Shown piece by piece: positions 20,006-29,316 of a DNA stretch of 64,000 nt (within the stretch, counting starts at the first letter, position 1; each line of letters begins with the position of its first letter). Source of the DNA: Nitrospina sp. GTDB lineage: Bacteria; Nitrospinota; Nitrospinia; Nitrospinales; VA-1. The stretch is from NCBI GenBank assembly GCA_018697205.1, contig JABHTG010000138.1:1-64000 (forward strand), in the 5' to 3' direction. The translations under genes and the position numbers were made by a program. The notes below the pieces were generated by a model. The model was not told the DNA's origin, did no database searches, and saw nothing but the letters and a program-made list of their open reading frames with translations.

Positions 20006-20033
20006 AAAAAAAAACCAACCGGTATTGGTTGGT
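20006..20033 (-). terminator. Intrinsic-terminator-like hairpin upstream of csp
   Basis: Minus-strand ACCAACC-AATACC-GGTTGGT followed by a run of T's. Confidence 0.6.
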
Positions 20034-20360
20034 ATATATAACGCTGTATTTTAACCAAAATTACCCTTCTGAAACCTAATAATTTATCTGGAAGCAAAAT
20101 ACCCAATTGAATTTATCTTACCATATGGTGAGTCAGGTTTCTACATTTTTTTAAACTTATTGGCCGAATAATAGTCCTAAGCTTTAACTCTTTTGGTGTT
20201 TTATTTAATATACTTGGCTTTTACTTTATTTTGGTAAATTACAAAAAGGAAATCATTGAAAATTATAAATATAGCTATTATTTTTTATTGCACATCTGAT
20301 TTTGATTTAAGTTTTATTGATGCTATCACCAGTTTCTGTAAATGAAATAAGTATGCATTC

Positions 20361-20555
20361 TTAATAAACAGAAACTCTTATATGTAATTTTTCGTCTTCA
20401 TTTTTCTGTGTTAACCGGATCTCATCTCTCCGGTTATAAGTTCTGTCGCAGTTGTTACAATAGCGGCTTTTTTTATAGAGAGAAACAAAAGTTTTGGTCG
20501 ACATACAATGAGGGCAATTACTACTTTTTAGTTTAGGTTCTAATTTATAAACCAT
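20361..20555 (-). CDS. Small zinc-ribbon protein
   Basis: CPHC...CNNC pattern in 64 aa. Confidence 0.6.
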   Translation of the reverse strand: MVYKLEPKLKSSNCPHCMSTKTFVSLYKKSRYCNNCDRTYNRRDEIRLTQKNEDEKLHIRVSVY

Positions 20556-20782
20556 GATATTTCTCCAATTGAAAGTTACCTAACTTTCTTATCGATGAAT
20601 TTAATGCTTGTCTTGAGATTTGAATTGATATGTGTTGTAAATAAAGGGTTTAAAGTATTATTGATTAATAATGTTCTAAGGCGAGGGGAGGTGTTAGTTT
20701 TGATTTACCTGTATTTTAAACTTTGTTCTTAATAGATGTATTTTGTTTTTATTTAGATTTGCCTTTTTAGTTAAAAATATGG

Positions 20783-21151
20783 CTAAATAGATGTGATACA
20801 CTCTACCAACTCTATTAGGTAATCAGTATTTGGTGGTACGAACTTCAAACCAATATCATATATACACGTGCCATCCTGAAATTCTGAGCGTTTAACCTCG
20901 CACTTTACTATTGCCCTATCAAGTTTTTTAATCTTCGGTATTGTTAGTTCAAAGTTTGTTCCTTTTATCACTTCATAGTCTGATTCTATGCGTAAACCGC
21001 CAGTGGAAATATCTTTAACGTTAAGTAAGGTATGATTTTTTTTTAGAGCTTCTTCTAACAACATATACGTTCCGCTCTTTTTTACGATACTAGTTAACCG
21101 CCTTACCTGTAACCGAATAAATTTTCTTTTTTCCCTTTTTTGGTTAGCCAT
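20783..21151 (-). CDS. PilZ-domain protein
   Basis: N-terminal KREKRKFIRLQVRR, VKDISTGGLRIESD, DIGLKFV (RxxxR and (D/N)xSxxG motifs). Confidence 0.85.
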   Translation of the reverse strand: MANQKREKRKFIRLQVRRLTSIVKKSGTYMLLEEALKKNHTLLNVKDISTGGLRIESDYEVIKGTNFELTIPKIKKLDRAIVKCEVKRSEFQDGTCIYDIGLKFVPPNTDYLIELVECITSI

Positions 21152-21280
21152 TATTCCGTAGTCCTAAGAGAAAAGTAAATTCTGCATAAAAGAAGAATCG
21201 CTTAGATTAATTAAACTCTTTAATGAAAGGGATCATAACTAATAGCTTAAATACTTAGCTTTTCAAGGGGCCATAAAGAT

Positions 21281-21832
21281 TTAATAAGGTGCTGTCTTTT
21301 CAGCAACGGGTAAAATAAAAGATGATGGTTCTAATGCTTTAATATTAGAAAAACCTAATAGATAGAACGAGAAAAATTTTTTTGACAAAATATTTAGATT
21401 TGATTTTGCGTGAGCTACACCTTCGGCGTTATTTTGATTCTCGAATAATTTTTTAGATATAACGGTATGTCTGATTGCACCTAAGCCATCGTTAATCATT
21501 TTATTACCAAGAATTCCCCCAAGAGCAAGGTTTGCCTCGGCCGATTCAGGGTTAATAAGTATTGCTTCTTCTAGATAAGAAACTGATTTCAGTAACAAAA
21601 TTTTTTTCCATCCAGAGGATGGAACGGATAGTGACTCTACTCTAGTTGCGTAGGCAACTCCAAGTTTATAGTGTGCTGCATAATTTTTTGGATTGTCAAG
21701 AATTTGTTTTTCAAGCGATTCTTTGGTGATTGGCCATTGATGTTTACCTTTTGATAAATAACAACTAGAGCAAAAGACTGCAATAAGGGTAATCCATAGA
21801 AAAAAGAATTTAAGCTTTATGTTGATAATCAT
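21281..21832 (-). CDS. TPR-containing lipoprotein
   Basis: FLWITLIAVFCSSCYL lipobox-like start; ILDNPKNYAAHYKLGVAYA and EEAILINPESAEANLALGGIL. Confidence 0.65.
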   Translation of the reverse strand: MIINIKLKFFFLWITLIAVFCSSCYLSKGKHQWPITKESLEKQILDNPKNYAAHYKLGVAYATRVESLSVPSSGWKKILLLKSVSYLEEAILINPESAEANLALGGILGNKMINDGLGAIRHTVISKKLFENQNNAEGVAHAKSNLNILSKKFFSFYLLGFSNIKALEPSSFILPVAEKTAPY

Positions 21833-21981
21833 AAGTTACTCTTTAAATTAAATAATGGTGCTATTTTATGTTGATTCTTCAAAATTGACAAGGCTGAGGA
21901 GAGTTAAATAGAGTAGATTTGTAAAAATATATTTTTTGCAACTGATTTTAGTTGGCCTAGTATCAGAGATTGTCAGAATAT

Positions 21982-22656
21982 TTAACCCATAAATATTCCA
22001 CAGTTCCATTTCCCTTGGCATATTTTTTCAGGAGTTGCCAATAGGCCCTCTCCATGATATTGGTTATTGGCAAAATAGCCTATGTAGTGTCCTCCTGTTG
22101 CAAACGTCATTTTACCTTTTCCGTGCATTGTGTTCTCAGAAACGGATCCGACATACTTATTCCCATTTGTAAAAGTAAACTGCCCTTCACCTTGTATTTT
22201 TCCGAACCGAAATTCGCCAGCGTATATATCGCCATTTGGATATGTATAGATGCCGCGCCCATGAAACTTACCGCCGAGAGTCATTCCTTCATACTTGGTT
22301 CCATCGGGCCATTTCTGATTGGCCATTTCAATAGTTTGAGTGGGAGGCACTTCATTGTTTTCCCAGTTTGATGACTCTCGTTGATATTCATAGGGTGACG
22401 ACTTTTTATATGTTCTTGAATGATTATTATGTGACCTCTCTTCATGATATTGAACTAACCGGCTATAGGATTCACTAATAAACCGAAACATCATATTAGC
22501 TTTTTCTTGAGCTTTTGGTTGGTTGGATGGAAAAAGATCAGGGTGCCATATTTTAACAAGTGTCTTATAAGACTTTTTGATGCTGTCGATTGATGCTCCG
22601 GGCTCTAGCTGAAGAGCTTTATAGTCGTCTAGAATAGTATTATTTTTAGAAGACAT
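21982..22656 (-). CDS. J-domain protein with C-terminal MORN repeats
   Basis: DDYKALQLEPGASIDSIKKSYKTLVKIWHPDLFP (HPD), then GTKYEGMTLGGKFHGRGIYTYPNGDIYAGEFRFGKIQGEGQFTFTNGNKYVGSVSENTMHGKGKMTF. Confidence 0.88.
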   Translation of the reverse strand: MSSKNNTILDDYKALQLEPGASIDSIKKSYKTLVKIWHPDLFPSNQPKAQEKANMMFRFISESYSRLVQYHEERSHNNHSRTYKKSSPYEYQRESSNWENNEVPPTQTIEMANQKWPDGTKYEGMTLGGKFHGRGIYTYPNGDIYAGEFRFGKIQGEGQFTFTNGNKYVGSVSENTMHGKGKMTFATGGHYIGYFANNQYHGEGLLATPEKICQGKWNCGIFMG

Positions 22657-22745
22657 TTTTATTAAAAATGGTAAAAATTTGAAAGGTTATGTGGATTACC
22701 TAAAAAAAATTTATTTTTGTCCCTTTGTTTTCCTTACGTGAACTA

Positions 22746-22937
22746 TTAGTTCTTTTTTTGGATACCCTTGATTATAGATTTACCCTTGGGGGCATGATTC
22801 TTTAAATGTTCTCGCACGAGCATGACAGCATGGTTGTCATCCATTGCGGTTATGAATATGCTGAAATCATCTTCGGAATGATTACTCTCATTTACCAGTA
22901 CACCATTGACTTTAAAACTATGCTGTTTTGGAGGCAT
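22746..22937 (-). CDS. Hypothetical small protein
   Basis: 63 aa ORF on the same strand as, and upstream of, the J-domain/MORN gene. Confidence 0.4.
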   Translation of the reverse strand: MPPKQHSFKVNGVLVNESNHSEDDFSIFITAMDDNHAVMLVREHLKNHAPKGKSIIKGIQKKN

Positions 22938-23191
22938 ATTTAATTGTATTTATATAAAATTATTAAATTGCAGCAAGTCTTTAACTTGGTTTTATATATT
23001 ATATATATACGTAAAAGCTAAACACGTTATTTAGAACTAATTATTTCTAACATTTTATGAATGTACACTATCACTAAAATGTCATCAAATCTGAATTGAA
23101 ACTAATAATTGATGTAATTGCTTTAATCTAGATGATTCTTTTTGGTAATATTTTATTAAAAATATTTAATTACTTATAGATTAGATTAATT

Positions 23192-23513
23192 ATGAATGTA
23201 TTTTTTTATTATACAGCTGCTGCAATTGTAGAAATTGCAGGTTATTTTTCATTGGGCCTTGTTAAGGTTGGGGAAGAGTATTTATTGGGTTTTCCCAGGA
23301 ACTATTTGTCTTTTGATGTTTCCTGAATTACTTACTCGTGTCGAAGTTGCATTTGCTAGTAGAATTTTTGCCGCCTATGGCAGTATTTATATAGTTGCTT
23401 CTTTGGATTGGCTTTGGTTGATTGAGAACCAACGTCCGGATAAATGGGGTGTTTTAGGTTCAATTATTTGTTTAACAGGAGCTGTTATTATTTTATATGG
23501 GCATAGAGTATAG
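23192..23513 (+). pseudogene. ynfA: YnfA/UPF0060 family membrane protein disrupted by a +1 frameshift
   Basis: Frame 2 from ATG 23192 gives MNVFFYYTAAAIVEIAGYF; homologous continuation FHWALLRLGKSIYWVFPG...ASRIFAAYGSIYIVASLDWLW...LTGAVIILYG lies in frame 3. Switch occurs at the T5 run 23245-23249. Confidence 0.75.
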
Positions 23514-23618
23514 ATATATTAATTACTATTAAATTAAGGTTATTATTAAAGAGTATTTTTATTTTAGTGGAGATTTCACGCTAAGAATATTAAACAATTT
23601 AATAAAGAGAAGAGAATT

Positions 23619-24569
23619 ATGAAAATAGGAACTTTACTACCTTCGGCAACAGAAATAGTTTACGTTTTGGGATTAGAAGAAAGCTTAGTTGGTGTTTCAC
23701 ATGAATGTGACTTCCCTAGTTCAGTTAAAGTTCTCCCTATATTGACTTCTTCAACTATTGGCAAGAATAAAACTAGCGAAGATATTCACGAGTCAGTAGA
23801 AAGCCTAATTAGAAAATCAATATCTATATATGATTTAAATTTAGAGTTACTTAAAACTTTAAAACCTGACTACCTTATCACGCAAGATTTGTGTGATGTT
23901 TGTGCAGTATCGTTTAATCAGGTCATAGATGCTTGTAAAAAAGTATTAAATTCAGAGACAAAAATAATTTCATTACGTCCGCAAAGCTTAAATGACATCT
24001 GGGAAGATGTGCGAAGGGTAGCTCATGAGTTAGATGTGATTTCAGCATATGAAACTTTTAAAGAGAATGTAGATCAGCGGATTAAATATATTTCAAATAA
24101 AATACTAAAAAACACATCAAATAAAAAGTCTGTTTTAACAATCGAATGGTTTGGGCCAGTTATGATTGGGGGTCTTTGGGTTCCCGAGATGATAGAAATT
24201 GCTGGAGGAAGTTATTTAATGGCAACACCAGGTGAGAAAGCCCGCACAGTAACTCTAGAAAACTTAAAAACAATTAATCCTGATGTAGTTATTGTAAAAC
24301 CCTGTGGGTACAAATTAGAGCAAACATTACAGGATTTAGAGTTGATTGATAAGAATGTTCCACTTGAAAATTGGAAGGCCTATAAGAATAATAATATTTT
24401 TATAGTAGACGGTAATGCTTATTTTAATCGCCCAGGTCCACGTATTTTAGATTCTATTGAAATACTTTCTGGTTGTATGTATCCCGAGCTTTTTCCAGAA
24501 TTGCTAGAGACATACCGTCATGCTTTAGTTAGATTAAGCCAAGGACTCGTCGTATCTTCTATTAAGTAA
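23619..24569 (+). CDS. Cobalamin-type (BtuF-like) ABC transporter substrate-binding protein
   Basis: GTLLPSATEIVYVLGLEESLVGVSHECDFP, LKPDYLITQDLCDVCAVS, EWFGPVMIGGLWVPEMIEIAGG. Confidence 0.88.
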   Translation: MKIGTLLPSATEIVYVLGLEESLVGVSHECDFPSSVKVLPILTSSTIGKNKTSEDIHESVESLIRKSISIYDLNLELLKTLKPDYLITQDLCDVCAVSFNQVIDACKKVLNSETKIISLRPQSLNDIWEDVRRVAHELDVISAYETFKENVDQRIKYISNKILKNTSNKKSVLTIEWFGPVMIGGLWVPEMIEIAGGSYLMATPGEKARTVTLENLKTINPDVVIVKPCGYKLEQTLQDLELIDKNVPLENWKAYKNNNIFIVDGNAYFNRPGPRILDSIEILSGCMYPELFPELLETYRHALVRLSQGLVVSSIK

Positions 24570-24626
24570 GAAGATTTACTTTTGATTCAGTTGGTTACAT
24601 AAAGTCATAGTGTTTTAATTAATGTC

Positions 24627-25340
24627 ATGAACGATTTAGATCCGTTTCCTTTAGAAAATTCGCTTAAAGTATCAAGTGAAAACTTTGATATTTCTAGTCA
24701 GTTTAAAAAAATATATGATTTGGGGAGTTTTTTTCAATCCAAGCGGCACTGCTCAAAAGCTTTAATTTATGCTAAGCAGGCATTAGATCTCTCAAATAAA
24801 AAATCTAATTTTACGGACCATTTTATAGCTTTGGTTAATATGGGCTGTGTATATTGGGAAATGTCGAAGTTAAAAAAATCTTTAATGTTTTATGGGGACG
24901 CCTTATCAATTAGTGAACAACTAAATGATAAAGAGGCGCTAGGTAAGTTGTGCGCTATTATGGGAATTGCATATTGGAGAATGGGGGATTGGCCCGTAGC
25001 AATGAACTGGTTTGAAAAGGCTTTAGAAAAATTTCCAGAAAATGAAATGAGAACTATTATGAATCAAACTTCTAGCGCTTTCCAGTATGAAGGATTAACA
25101 GTTATAATGGAACGATGAATTGAAATATTAAAAAATAGAATTTCAATAGCAAAAAGCCAAAATAATCTAGAACGAATTTTATTGCCTATTTTTTCGATGT
25201 TACCGTTAGTATTTTTTTCGGGAAGAAAACAATTAATTCCTCAATTGCTTGAAACAATTATTCCATTAGCCCGAAAACTAAAAAATGAAAATGTTCTTGA
25301 TTTGATTCCAAGATTGAAAAAAATAATGAGTATGGAATAG
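24627..25340 (+). pseudogene. TPR-repeat protein interrupted by an in-frame TGA
   Basis: TPR ORF 24627..25118 ends at TGA 25116-25118; the same frame then stays open for 73 sense codons (IEILKNRISIAKSQNNLERILLPIFSMLPLVFFSGRKQLIPQLLETIIPLARKLKNENVLDLIPRLKKIMSME) to TAG 25338-25340. Confidence 0.55.
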
Positions 25341-25346
25341 GTATTC

Positions 25347-26195
25347 TTATGGACGAGCTTTGCATTCATGCGCGTCGTCTGAAATCCATATTATTTCAAG
25401 ATATTCAGGGACTTTGGTCTTTTCGTCAATGATCGCCATAGTGACTTCTTCAGGTGAAAGGTTGGTCACATTCCTAAGGTCTACGCCCGTCAACTTAGTT
25501 TCCGATAGAATTGCATCTTTAAAGTTAGCGCCCTCTAAAATAGATTTTCGAAGGTTAGCTTCGCTTAAATTAGCGCCTGTTAAATTAGAACCACTCAGAT
25601 TAGCTCTTCTTAAATCAGTTTCAATTAAATTAGCATTAGATAGATTGGCTTCTCGAAAGTTTGTATCAGCTAGATCCGCACCATGACAATCAGCCGAGGT
25701 CAAGTCAGCACTCTTTAGAATACATCGGGTCAAATTAGCACCTCGGCTAAAATAGCCTTCACGAGTGTAACGGCCTACTAGCTTTGCTTCTTTAAGATTA
25801 GCTTTTGTGAGATCAGAATCAATTAAATTTGCTTCAACTAATGAGCACCGGCTTAGATTAGCACTGGTTAAATTAGCATTCGATAGGTTGGCACCCATCA
25901 AGTCGGATTCCGTAAAATTGGCATCTGTAAGCTTAGCTTTAAAAAATATTGTTTTGAAAAGTTTTGCCGAACTAAAATTAGCACAACTTAGGTCTGATTT
26001 CGTGAAATCAGCGGAATCAAGTTTGGCTGAGGTAAAGTTAGCTCTTTTTAAGCTGGCCTCTCTAAAATTTGTTGATATAAGGTTTCCAAAACTAAAATCT
26101 ATTTCATCAAGATTTGCACAATTTAGATCTATAGAGCTTAATTTTTTTTTAGATTTTTGCAGCATAAGCAAATCGTTCTTATCAATATTTTCCAT
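25347..26195 (-). CDS. Pentapeptide-repeat protein
   Basis: A(D/N)LxxAxLxxANL repeats over about 200 aa; C-terminal NLSPEEVTMAIIDEKTKVPEYLEIIWISDDAHEC. Confidence 0.95.
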   Translation of the reverse strand: MENIDKNDLLMLQKSKKKLSSIDLNCANLDEIDFSFGNLISTNFREASLKRANFTSAKLDSADFTKSDLSCANFSSAKLFKTIFFKAKLTDANFTESDLMGANLSNANLTSANLSRCSLVEANLIDSDLTKANLKEAKLVGRYTREGYFSRGANLTRCILKSADLTSADCHGADLADTNFREANLSNANLIETDLRRANLSGSNLTGANLSEANLRKSILEGANFKDAILSETKLTGVDLRNVTNLSPEEVTMAIIDEKTKVPEYLEIIWISDDAHECKARP

Positions 26196-26314
26196 GAATA
26201 GACTTTCCTTATTCTATAAATCGGTAGTTATTTTAATATAAGTTTATTAATTAAGTGCTAATTTTAATGCTAAATATGCTTAGTTTTTGTATTAACCTTT
26301 TTATATGGTGGATG

Positions 26315-26773
26315 CTACATATTATTTTGGGAGGCTTGAATGAAAAGGCGTCCTATCTCTTCCATTCGACTTTTATTAACTCCCATGTCAGAATAGCCAA
26401 CACGAGAAGCAGAACGAAAATGTATAACCCCAAGTTCGTCAAAATAGAACTCGACATCATCAACGAATCGAAATACTTTTGAAGTAAATTCGACATGAAG
26501 AAATTTATCTGTATTTGTTAATAACTGAGTTCTTGGCATTTTCTCTAAAATTGTTAGTATCCTTTTTTTTGCATCTAACTGAGTTCCTTGATATTTAAGT
26601 GGTGGGATTCTACTTTGACTATGGGAACTCTTTGAAGATATGCAGTTGGGTTTGTCCGGGCACTTTGAAAATTGCCCAATTGTTAGTGGTTTAGTACCAG
26701 AACAGCCACTTACAAAAATAAATATAAGTAAAATTAAAATATTATGTGGTATTAATTTTTTTATTAGTTGCAT
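26315..26773 (-). CDS. DUF1499-family lipoprotein
   Basis: SGCSG lipobox; CPDKPNCISSKSS, VDDVEFYFDELGVIHFRSASRVGYSDMGVNKSRMEEI. Confidence 0.88.
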   Translation of the reverse strand: MQLIKKLIPHNILILLIFIFVSGCSGTKPLTIGQFSKCPDKPNCISSKSSHSQSRIPPLKYQGTQLDAKKRILTILEKMPRTQLLTNTDKFLHVEFTSKVFRFVDDVEFYFDELGVIHFRSASRVGYSDMGVNKSRMEEIGRLFIQASQNNM

Positions 26774-27027
26774 TTTTAAACGGTCAGTTACTTTCTTGCC
26801 TAAATTATAGAACTTTCAAGATAAAATGGACTTTTATTAGTGCTTGTTCACTTTAGATAAATTTTTATGCTAGGTATTTCATTTCTTAATTGGTCATGAA
26901 AAGTAATAGTATTTTATGCTAGTTTAGCTTGATAAACAATGCAAGTGGCTAGTGAATTCTAATTATCTTACGAAAATTAAATTAGTTACATTATCGTATT
27001 TTATTAATTTATAGGGTCTTGAAATAA

Positions 27028-27225
27028 ATGGCTATTACACGTGTATGGATTGAGGAAGGCTGCATTTCATGCGGGATGTCCGAGAGGAATTGCCCAGAAG
27101 TTTTTAAAGTTAAGAATGAAGGTGCCACAGTTCTAGAAGGGATAAATTATTTAGGATTAGAGGAAAAAATAAAGGACGCTGCTAACGCATGTCCTGTTCA
27201 AGTTATCCTGTATGATGAGACTTGA
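27028..27225 (+). CDS. Ferredoxin, single [4Fe-4S]-type
   Basis: CISCGMSERNCPEVF...CPVQVI cysteine pattern in 65 aa. Confidence 0.88.
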   Translation: MAITRVWIEEGCISCGMSERNCPEVFKVKNEGATVLEGINYLGLEEKIKDAANACPVQVILYDET

Positions 27226-27375
27226 AAGTTCCTACAGTCCGATGTGTATTTTTAAAATTCTGTAACATGCTTTGTCGAGATTTATAGTGATAAGTTACTT
27301 CTGTAAATTCCCGGCTAGGCTATGTATAAGATCGTGAATTGTTTTAGTTCTTTAATATAAAGAGGAGGTGTAGCA

Positions 27376-27567
27376 ATGGCTAAAGAAATATTAAAAGAAG
27401 AACTTTCACCCGATGCAAAAGATTCAATGGGTAACCCAGTGGGGTATAGCCATAAAAGGTCCCATGTCCCAGATGGTAGAGATAAACCATTCCCAGCCTT
27501 TAATGAGGGTGAAAATAGATTGAAAGATAATATTTCAGAAAGAAGAAAAAAAGAAAACAAAAACTAA
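27376..27567 (+). CDS. Hypothetical small hydrophilic protein
   Basis: 63 aa; AGAGGAGG Shine-Dalgarno about 9 nt upstream of the ATG. Confidence 0.6.
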   Translation: MAKEILKEELSPDAKDSMGNPVGYSHKRSHVPDGRDKPFPAFNEGENRLKDNISERRKKENKN

Positions 27568-27703
27568 TATTTTTTTTCTCTATATCCAAATATTTAAATG
27601 TCTATTGAAATAGTCTTCAAATTAGTAATATTTTTTTGCAGATAAGTTAGTTTATAGTAATCAAACAACTATCTTTAGATAGTTTGAAACATTCACTTTT
27701 GGG

Positions 27704-27985
27704 CTACTTTTTAGGCTTTTGATCTGATTTTTGAGTAAATTTAAATTTCATCAGCAAGATAGATCCCGCCAAAAGTAGTGTCCCGAAATTCCAAAAAATA
27801 ACTGGTTTAGCGCTAATTAGAAATCCATAAATCGTCCAACATGCTATTCCAGCACACCAAATTAAAAGCATGGCTAGAGAAAAGTCATCCGCCGATTTTC
27901 TTCTCCACATTTTTATTACTTGAGGTACAAGCGAGACCGTCGTTAAAAAACCAGCTAAATAACCGAAAAACAAAACCAAACTCAT
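27704..27985 (-). CDS. SemiSWEET/PQ-loop family transporter
   Basis: GYLAGFLTTVSLVPQVIKMWRRKSADDFSLAMLLIWCAGIACWTIYG. Confidence 0.92.
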   Translation of the reverse strand: MSLVLFFGYLAGFLTTVSLVPQVIKMWRRKSADDFSLAMLLIWCAGIACWTIYGFLISAKPVIFWNFGTLLLAGSILLMKFKFTQKSDQKPKK

Positions 27986-28026
27986 AAAGCGCTCCTATTT
28001 TTTAGATATTTATAGTTTGAATTTCA

Positions 28027-28944
28027 TTACAGGTTCTCATTAATTTTTATTTTTAATTCACACATGAAGTCAACTTCAGAAATCCAGTGAACCTTTAAGT
28101 AGTTAGGTACTCTTGTTTCCCTATTAATTCTTGCTGATTGTATTTGATTGGAGGTTAGGTTTGTTGAGTAGCGTAATATAGCATTCTCGAGGTTGGCCCA
28201 TTGTAAATCTGCATTCTTCATTATTGCAGATGAGAGATAAGCAAATGAAAGGTTGGCTTCTGAAAGAATGGCATTGCTAAGGTCAGCCATAAAAAGCCTT
28301 GATTCACGTAAGTCGGATTTACGTAAATCTGTTTTTCGGAGGTCAGCTTCGCTAAAGTCAACTCTACGGAGATCATGGTTGCTTAAGTCGACTTTTTTTA
28401 GATTAGCATTTTTGAAAGTACATCCGAGCAAAATTGCATTATTAAACTTTGTGCCCTGGCAATTGGTTTTGTTAAGATTAGCGTTAGTTAAGTTTGATCC
28501 TGCAAAAAAAGCCTTAGAAAGGTCTGCGCCTTCCAGGTCTGCCCCATCTAAAATGGTATCTCTAAAGCAAGCGGTTCCCAGAATTGCTTCCTTTAGGTTG
28601 GTATTTTTAAGGTTAGCGCCAGTAAGGTCTGCATGTCTAAGATTTGCTCGACTTAAGTTGGCTCCTTGTAGATCGGCTTTTATCATGCTAACGCTAGATA
28701 TATTGTTATTGTGGTCCTTAATCCCATTCATTTTTGCGCCACTTAGATTAGCGTCTCGTAAAATAGCTCTGTTAAAATTTGATTCTATAAGATAAGCCTC
28801 CCTTAAATTAGAACCTGTCAAATCTTTAGAGGTGAAATCAAAACCCTTAAGGTTAGTTTTCTTGAGATCAGCATTTCTCAGATTAGCGCTACTGATGTCA
28901 TTTTTAAGAAGAAGAGAACGGCGCAGGTTAAGTTCACTTGTCAT
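28027..28944 (-). CDS. Pentapeptide-repeat protein
   Basis: Long A(D/N)LxxA repeat array; C-terminal NLTSNQIQSARINRETRVPNYLKVHWISEVDFMCEL. Confidence 0.95.
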   Translation of the reverse strand: MTSELNLRRSLLLKNDISSANLRNADLKKTNLKGFDFTSKDLTGSNLREAYLIESNFNRAILRDANLSGAKMNGIKDHNNNISSVSMIKADLQGANLSRANLRHADLTGANLKNTNLKEAILGTACFRDTILDGADLEGADLSKAFFAGSNLTNANLNKTNCQGTKFNNAILLGCTFKNANLKKVDLSNHDLRRVDFSEADLRKTDLRKSDLRESRLFMADLSNAILSEANLSFAYLSSAIMKNADLQWANLENAILRYSTNLTSNQIQSARINRETRVPNYLKVHWISEVDFMCELKIKINENL

Positions 28945-28983
28945 AGTAAGTTTTTTTAAAGATTGCTTCGTACTAACATTCTT

Positions 28984-29289
28984 TTATGTTAAGGGGCCTT
29001 CTTCATCTAGTAGGTCGGGTACAGAACGAGGTATTTCAACATCAAAAGAAACATTAGACCACTCTGAACAGTCTACTTGTTCTAAAAGTCTTTTATATAA
29101 CTCTGAAGTACTCATTCCATCAGATGCGTGTTCTAATAATTTGTTTTTTGAAATTTTAAGAAAACCGTGTTCAGTTCGCTCAACAGGAAAAAATATATTT
29201 TCATCCTCATCTATTCCGCCAGCTGTATCAATCATATTAATTAACATTTTTATGTTAGGTGCGCTTTCAATACTCCATTTTGACGGCAT
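28984..29289 (-). CDS. Hypothetical protein
   Basis: 101 aa acidic ORF with good start context. Confidence 0.5.
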   Translation of the reverse strand: MPSKWSIESAPNIKMLINMIDTAGGIDEDENIFFPVERTEHGFLKISKNKLLEHASDGMSTSELYKRLLEQVDCSEWSNVSFDVEIPRSVPDLLDEEGPLT

Positions 29290-29316
29290 TTTTTTCTCCT
29301 AGAAAATAGTACTTAA

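Noticed and set aside
23514-23618. Possible cobalamin riboswitch upstream of the BtuF-like gene
   Set aside because: Only 105 bp between the genes and no B12-box-like sequence seen.
25360-26241. Plus-strand ORFs 25360-25686 and 25807-26241
   Set aside because: Antisense of the pentapeptide-repeat gene; the periodic codon pattern keeps the opposite frame open. No independent coding evidence.
28253-29302. Plus-strand ORFs 28253-28795 and 28832-29302
   Set aside because: Antisense artefacts of the PRP gene 28027-28944 and the ORF 28984-29289.
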